64,000 nucleotides of DNA from NCBI GenBank assembly GCA_026993355.1, contig JALWTX010000008.1:62001-126000 (forward strand), read 5' to 3'. The stretch comes from Flavobacteriales bacterium. GTDB taxonomy: Bacteria; Bacteroidota; Bacteroidia; Flavobacteriales; Flavobacteriaceae. The translations under genes were made by a program, and so were the position numbers. Positions 61,167 to 64,000 of the stretch are shown one piece after another; within the stretch, counting starts at the first letter, position 1, and every line of letters begins with the position of its first letter. The notes under the pieces are model-generated. The model was not told the origin of the DNA and ran no database searches. It saw nothing but the letters and a program-made list of their open reading frames with translations.

Positions 61167-62039
61167 TTATTTTACATAATATTTTAATATGATTTCAATA
61201 CTGTTTAAATAAGAAGTGCCGAATAAATTAACATGAACCAATAGAGGATATAATTGATAAATCTTTAGTCTGTTCTTCCATTCTTTTTCAAGCGGAAAAA
61301 GAGCTTGATAAATCTCATATATTTTAGGTGAGAATCCGCCGAAAAGACGCATCATAGCCAAATCCATTTCCCGGTGGCCATAATAAATAGCAGGATCAAC
61401 AAGAACAGTCTCACCGTTTAAATTGTAAAAATAATTGCCTGACCAAAGATCACCATGAAGCAAGGCGGGATTTTCCTCCGGTAAAAGTTCCGGTAATATT
61501 TTGAAAAGCGAATCGAAAGAATTGTGTATCGAAACCGGAATTTTATTTCCGGCCAATTTTAATTGTGTGCTTAAGCGTTGTGTCCGGTAAAACTCTGTCC
61601 AATTACTCTGCCAGGTATTTATTTGTGGCAAAGTTCCTATATAATTATCAAAATCCAAACCATATTTTTCTGTCGTATTTTGATGAAGTTTAACCAAGTT
61701 TAAAGCAAAATTCTCAGGGTTTTCCGTGTCAATTAAAGGTTCGATATAGTCCATTAATAAATAGGAAAATTTATCGAATATCGCTTGGTCATATACGCGA
61801 GGGACCCTAAAAGTTTGTGTTTGTTGTAAGATATTTAACGCCCGGGCTTCTTTGTCAAACATGTCATTAAACTTATGACTGTTTACTTTAATAAAATAAT
61901 CTTTATCGGTCATAGCCAACCGGTATGACTGATTTATATCCCCGCCATAAATGCGTTCATAAGCACGTAGTTTGACTGGTTTTTGTTCTAATTGACTGAT
62001 CTTTTGTTCAATATGTTGAATGAAATCCGTATGTAACAT
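61167..62039 (-). CDS. fructosamine-kinase-like phosphotransferase
   Basis: A 290-residue kinase of the fructosamine/ketosamine-3-kinase (FN3K-like) family, related to aminoglycoside phosphotransferases. The N-lobe ATP site shows RIYGGDINQSYRLAMTDKDY, and FIKVNSHKF carries the likely Lys. The catalytic loop is LLHGDLWSGNYFYN (D at the HGD) and the metal-binding segment is VLVDPAIYYGHREMDLAMMR with Asp. Such enzymes phosphorylate glycated amines to remove sugars from proteins. The start ATG is at 62039. A proS terminator hairpin lies just upstream, so it is a separate unit. Confidence 0.9.
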   Translation of the reverse strand: MLHTDFIQHIEQKISQLEQKPVKLRAYERIYGGDINQSYRLAMTDKDYFIKVNSHKFNDMFDKEARALNILQQTQTFRVPRVYDQAIFDKFSYLLMDYIEPLIDTENPENFALNLVKLHQNTTEKYGLDFDNYIGTLPQINTWQSNWTEFYRTQRLSTQLKLAGNKIPVSIHNSFDSLFKILPELLPEENPALLHGDLWSGNYFYNLNGETVLVDPAIYYGHREMDLAMMRLFGGFSPKIYEIYQALFPLEKEWKNRLKIYQLYPLLVHVNLFGTSYLNSIEIILKYYVK

Positions 62040-62055
62040 CGCGTTTTAATATCAC

Positions 62056-62077
62056 AAATGCCTCCGAAGAGGCATTT
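62056..62077 (-). terminator. terminator after proS
   Basis: AAATGCCTC (62056-62064) and GAGGCATTT (62069-62077) form a perfect 9-bp stem with a 4-base loop, 9 bases beyond the proS stop. Confidence 0.85.
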
Positions 62078-62085
62078 TAAGGTTA

Positions 62086-63561
62086 TTAATAAGCTTTGGC
62101 AAACAAAACACGTTGTTTGGAAGGTTTACCCGAAATCATATCCACCCCTTCTTCCGCAGGGTTGTCTAACGGGATACAGCGAATAGTGGCTTTGGTTAAT
62201 TCTTTAATTTTTTCTTCTGTTTCCGGTGTGCCGTCCCAGTGAGCAGCAATAAAGCCTCCTTTGTTTTCTAATATATCTTTAAATTCTTCAAAACTATCGG
62301 CTTTGGTAATATGCGCATCTCTGTAATCTGCCGCTTTTTTATAGAGATTTTCTTGAATATCAGATAATAAATTGTCAATATGTTCATCGACATTTTCAAT
62401 GGCGACAATTTCTTTGGATAGGGTGTCACGACGGGCCACTTCGACGGTGCCATTTTCCAAATCGCGGGGACCTATGGCCAAACGGACAGGAACCCCTTTT
62501 AGTTCATATTCATTAAACTTCCACCCCGGTTTATAATTATCGCTGTCATCATATTTAACACTGATGCCTCTTGCCTTCAATTTGTTGACAATTTCATCTA
62601 CTTTAGCCGAAATTTCTTGGCGTTGTTTGTCTTTTCGGTAAATAGGAATAATGACAACTTGAATAGGAGCCAATTTTGGGGGTAATACTAAACCGTTATC
62701 GTCAGAATGGGTCATGATAAGTGCCCCCATTAAGCGAGTAGAAACCCCCCAAGAGGTTGCCCAAACATATTCGAGTGTGCCTTCTTTGGAGAGGAATTTA
62801 ACATCAAAAGCTTTAGCAAAATTTTGTCCTAAAAAGTGCGAAGTTCCCGATTGTAAGGCTTTGCCATCTTGCATTAAGGCTTCAATGGTATAAGTGTCTT
62901 CAGCACCGGCAAAACGTTCGGTTTCGCTTTTTACTCCTTTAATGACCGGCATAGCCATGAAGTTTTCGGCAAAATCGCCATATACATTTATCATTTGCTG
63001 CGCTTCTTTTACCGCCTCTTCACGGGTGGCATGGGCGGTATGTCCTTCTTGCCATAAGAATTCGGCTGTGCGCAAAAATAATCTGGTTCGCATTTCCCAA
63101 CGCATGACATTGGCCCATTGATTGACCAAAATAGGCAAATCGCGATAAGATTGAATCCAACGTTTGTAGGTATCCCAAATGATTGTTTCGGATGTAGGGC
63201 GTATAATTAATTCTTCTTCGAGTTTGGCAGACGGATCAACCTCTATACCCTTTCCATCTGGTGTGGTGCGCAAGCGGTAGTGGGTTACCACGGCAGCCTC
63301 TTTGGCAAATCCATCAACATGTTTAGCTTCTTTACTAAAATATGATTTTGGAATTAATAAAGGAAAATAAGCATTTTGATGCCCCGTTTCTTTAAACATT
63401 TTATCGAGTTGAGCTTGCATTTTTTCCCAAATGGCATAACCATAAGGTTTTATAACCATCATGCCCCGGATGCCGGAATTTTCTGCTAAGCCTGCTTTTA
63501 CGACTAATTCATTGTACCATTTAGAATAATCTTCGCTGCGTTTTGTTAATTTTTTACTCAT
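62086..63561 (-). CDS. proS: prolyl-tRNA synthetase (archaeal/eukaryote-type, short form)
   Basis: ProRS joins proline to tRNA-Pro. The 491-residue product is a class II synthetase without the bacterial-type editing insert, so it is the archaeal/eukaryotic-like form common in Bacteroidota. It opens with [20 protein letters not shown]. Class II motifs appear as motif 2 [20 protein letters not shown] and motif 3 [20 protein letters not shown]. The anticodon-binding domain begins [16 protein letters not shown], and the short C-terminal zinc-like domain ends [10 protein letters not shown]. The start ATG is at 63561, divergent from the lipoprotein gene at 63677. Confidence 0.96.
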   Translation of the reverse strand: MSKKLTKRSEDYSKWYNELVVKAGLAENSGIRGMMVIKPYGYAIWEKMQAQLDKMFKETGHQNAYFPLLIPKSYFSKEAKHVDGFAKEAAVVTHYRLRTTPDGKGIEVDPSAKLEEELIIRPTSETIIWDTYKRWIQSYRDLPILVNQWANVMRWEMRTRLFLRTAEFLWQEGHTAHATREEAVKEAQQMINVYGDFAENFMAMPVIKGVKSETERFAGAEDTYTIEALMQDGKALQSGTSHFLGQNFAKAFDVKFLSKEGTLEYVWATSWGVSTRLMGALIMTHSDDNGLVLPPKLAPIQVVIIPIYRKDKQRQEISAKVDEIVNKLKARGISVKYDDSDNYKPGWKFNEYELKGVPVRLAIGPRDLENGTVEVARRDTLSKEIVAIENVDEHIDNLLSDIQENLYKKAADYRDAHITKADSFEEFKDILENKGGFIAAHWDGTPETEEKIKELTKATIRCIPLDNPAEEGVDMISGKPSKQRVLFAKAY

Positions 63562-63583
63562 TTTCAGTGGTTTGGTATAATTG

Positions 63584-63615
63584 TTGCATTTAATTTAAGT
63601 GCATAATTACCTTTG
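63584..63615 (+). promoter_or_regulatory. promoter of the lipoprotein gene at the window end
   Basis: TTG (63584-63586), a 21-base spacer and TACCTTTG (63608-63615) match the Bacteroidota consensus, 61 bases before the ATG at 63677. Confidence 0.65.
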
Positions 63616-63676
63616 TAGGCAAAATATTTGCAAAGCTAATTATTTTTTATAAATTTAACTTTAAAAATTTTGTTTT

Positions 63677-64000
63677 ATGAAAACCATCTTGCCTTTTCGA
63701 TCTTATTATACCGGCCTTTTGGCTTTGGTTATTGTTTTTTTATTGAGTTCTTGTAACAGCTATTATAATGTATCGGCTGCCGATGGTATTTATGGAGAAG
63801 ACTCCGGAAATGGTTCAGTACCACAACAACAGAAAGTTATTGAAAAAGAAACGGTCATTTTAAAAGAAAATAAGAATAGCCACAAAAGAACCAAGACCGA
63901 TAATAGTGATACCTTTTATGAAGAGTACTTTAAAAATAAAGCCGGTTTGTATCAAGATTTAGACGAAGATGATATTGTAACCGATGACGCATATACAGAT
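63677..64000 (+). CDS. lipoprotein, C-terminus beyond the window
   Basis: The first 108 residues of an exported protein are visible. The signal peptide ends in LSSC (VIVFLLSSCNSYYNV), so it is probably a lipoprotein. After the cysteine the sequence is low-complexity and charged (QQQKVIEKETVILKENKNSH, then DTFYEEYFKNKAGLYQDLDE), without recognisable domains. It is divergent from proS with its own promoter. The frame stays open to the window end. Function unknown. Confidence 0.75.
   Translation, partial: MKTILPFRSYYTGLLALVIVFLLSSCNSYYNVSAADGIYGEDSGNGSVPQQQKVIEKETVILKENKNSHKRTKTDNSDTFYEEYFKNKAGLYQDLDEDDIVTDDAYTD

Overview
The window is a gene-dense, AT-rich stretch (roughly one third G+C by eye) of a Bacteroidota chromosome, most likely class Flavobacteriia. 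Support comes from TonB-dependent receptors with carboxypeptidase-regulatory N-termini, two secreted proteins with C-terminal type IX secretion (T9SS) sorting tails, DUF5916, DUF5686 and DUF2490 outer-membrane families, promoters of the TAnnTTTG type, very short leaders, near absence of Shine-Dalgarno sequences, and an ECF sigma/FecR/TonB-receptor signalling cassette. I cannot assign a genus.

Layout. 1-4.7 kb: a truncated TonB receptor, a structured spacer, an OprC-like receptor with a candidate copper site, a block of interspersed repeats, and two paralogous Cys-rich membrane-anchored small proteins (a probable metal-uptake locus). 4.8-14.1 kb: DUF5916 outer-membrane protein, GNAT acetyltransferase, lipoprotein, panD with a YbhN-type membrane protein, a T9SS-exported repeat protein, an alpha/beta hydrolase and a TPR-LuxR membrane regulator. 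14.36 kb: tRNA-Phe with clear promoter and terminator. 14.7-25.8 kb: minus-strand surface-polysaccharide cluster (gmd, fcl, Wzx flippase, three GT4 glycosyltransferases including a WcaI type, Wzy polymerase, O-antigen-ligase-like protein, WcaF acetyltransferase) followed by an SGNH lipoprotein that is probably a separate unit. 25.9-35.4 kb: M13 peptidase, peroxiredoxin, YqgE, HU, DUF5686 protein, ClpB. 35.6-46 kb: second T9SS repeat protein, then a minus-strand run (beta-helix protein, EamA transporter, M1 peptidase, DUF115-like protein, GT2, small membrane protein, large lipoprotein). 46-49.8 kb: HMG-CoA lyase and leuS. 49.9-59.4 kb: the most unusual region, described next. 59.4-64 kb: hemD, an arginine-deiminase-like hydrolase, fructosamine kinase-like protein, proS and a truncated lipoprotein gene.

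The 49.9-59.4 kb region has two divergent arms around an ECF sigma factor. To the right are sigma, FecR-type anti-sigma and an STN-domain TonB receptor. To the left are a repeat lipoprotein, a DUF4382-like lipoprotein, a DUF2490 outer-membrane protein, a P-loop NTPase with a cluster of four cysteines, and an ABC-exporter-like protein whose nucleotide-binding domain has lost its Walker A, signature and H-loop residues. An ungapped 30-nt element, TTTTCAGGAGTTTT-N8-AGTTGTTT, lies just upstream of fecR on one strand and just upstream of the repeat lipoprotein on the other. The simplest reading is that the cassette's own sigma factor controls both arms, making one surface-signalled regulon with a possibly new NTPase/pseudo-ABC membrane module.

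Several starts were moved from the longest open frame because a promoter box, lipobox, signal peptide or catalytic-site numbering favours a later codon (panD, LuxR regulator, SGNH lipoprotein, M13, YqgE, DUF5686, ClpB, M1, HMG-CoA lyase, DUF2490, repeat lipoprotein, hemD). All functional names rest on reading sequence motifs; no database search was run.
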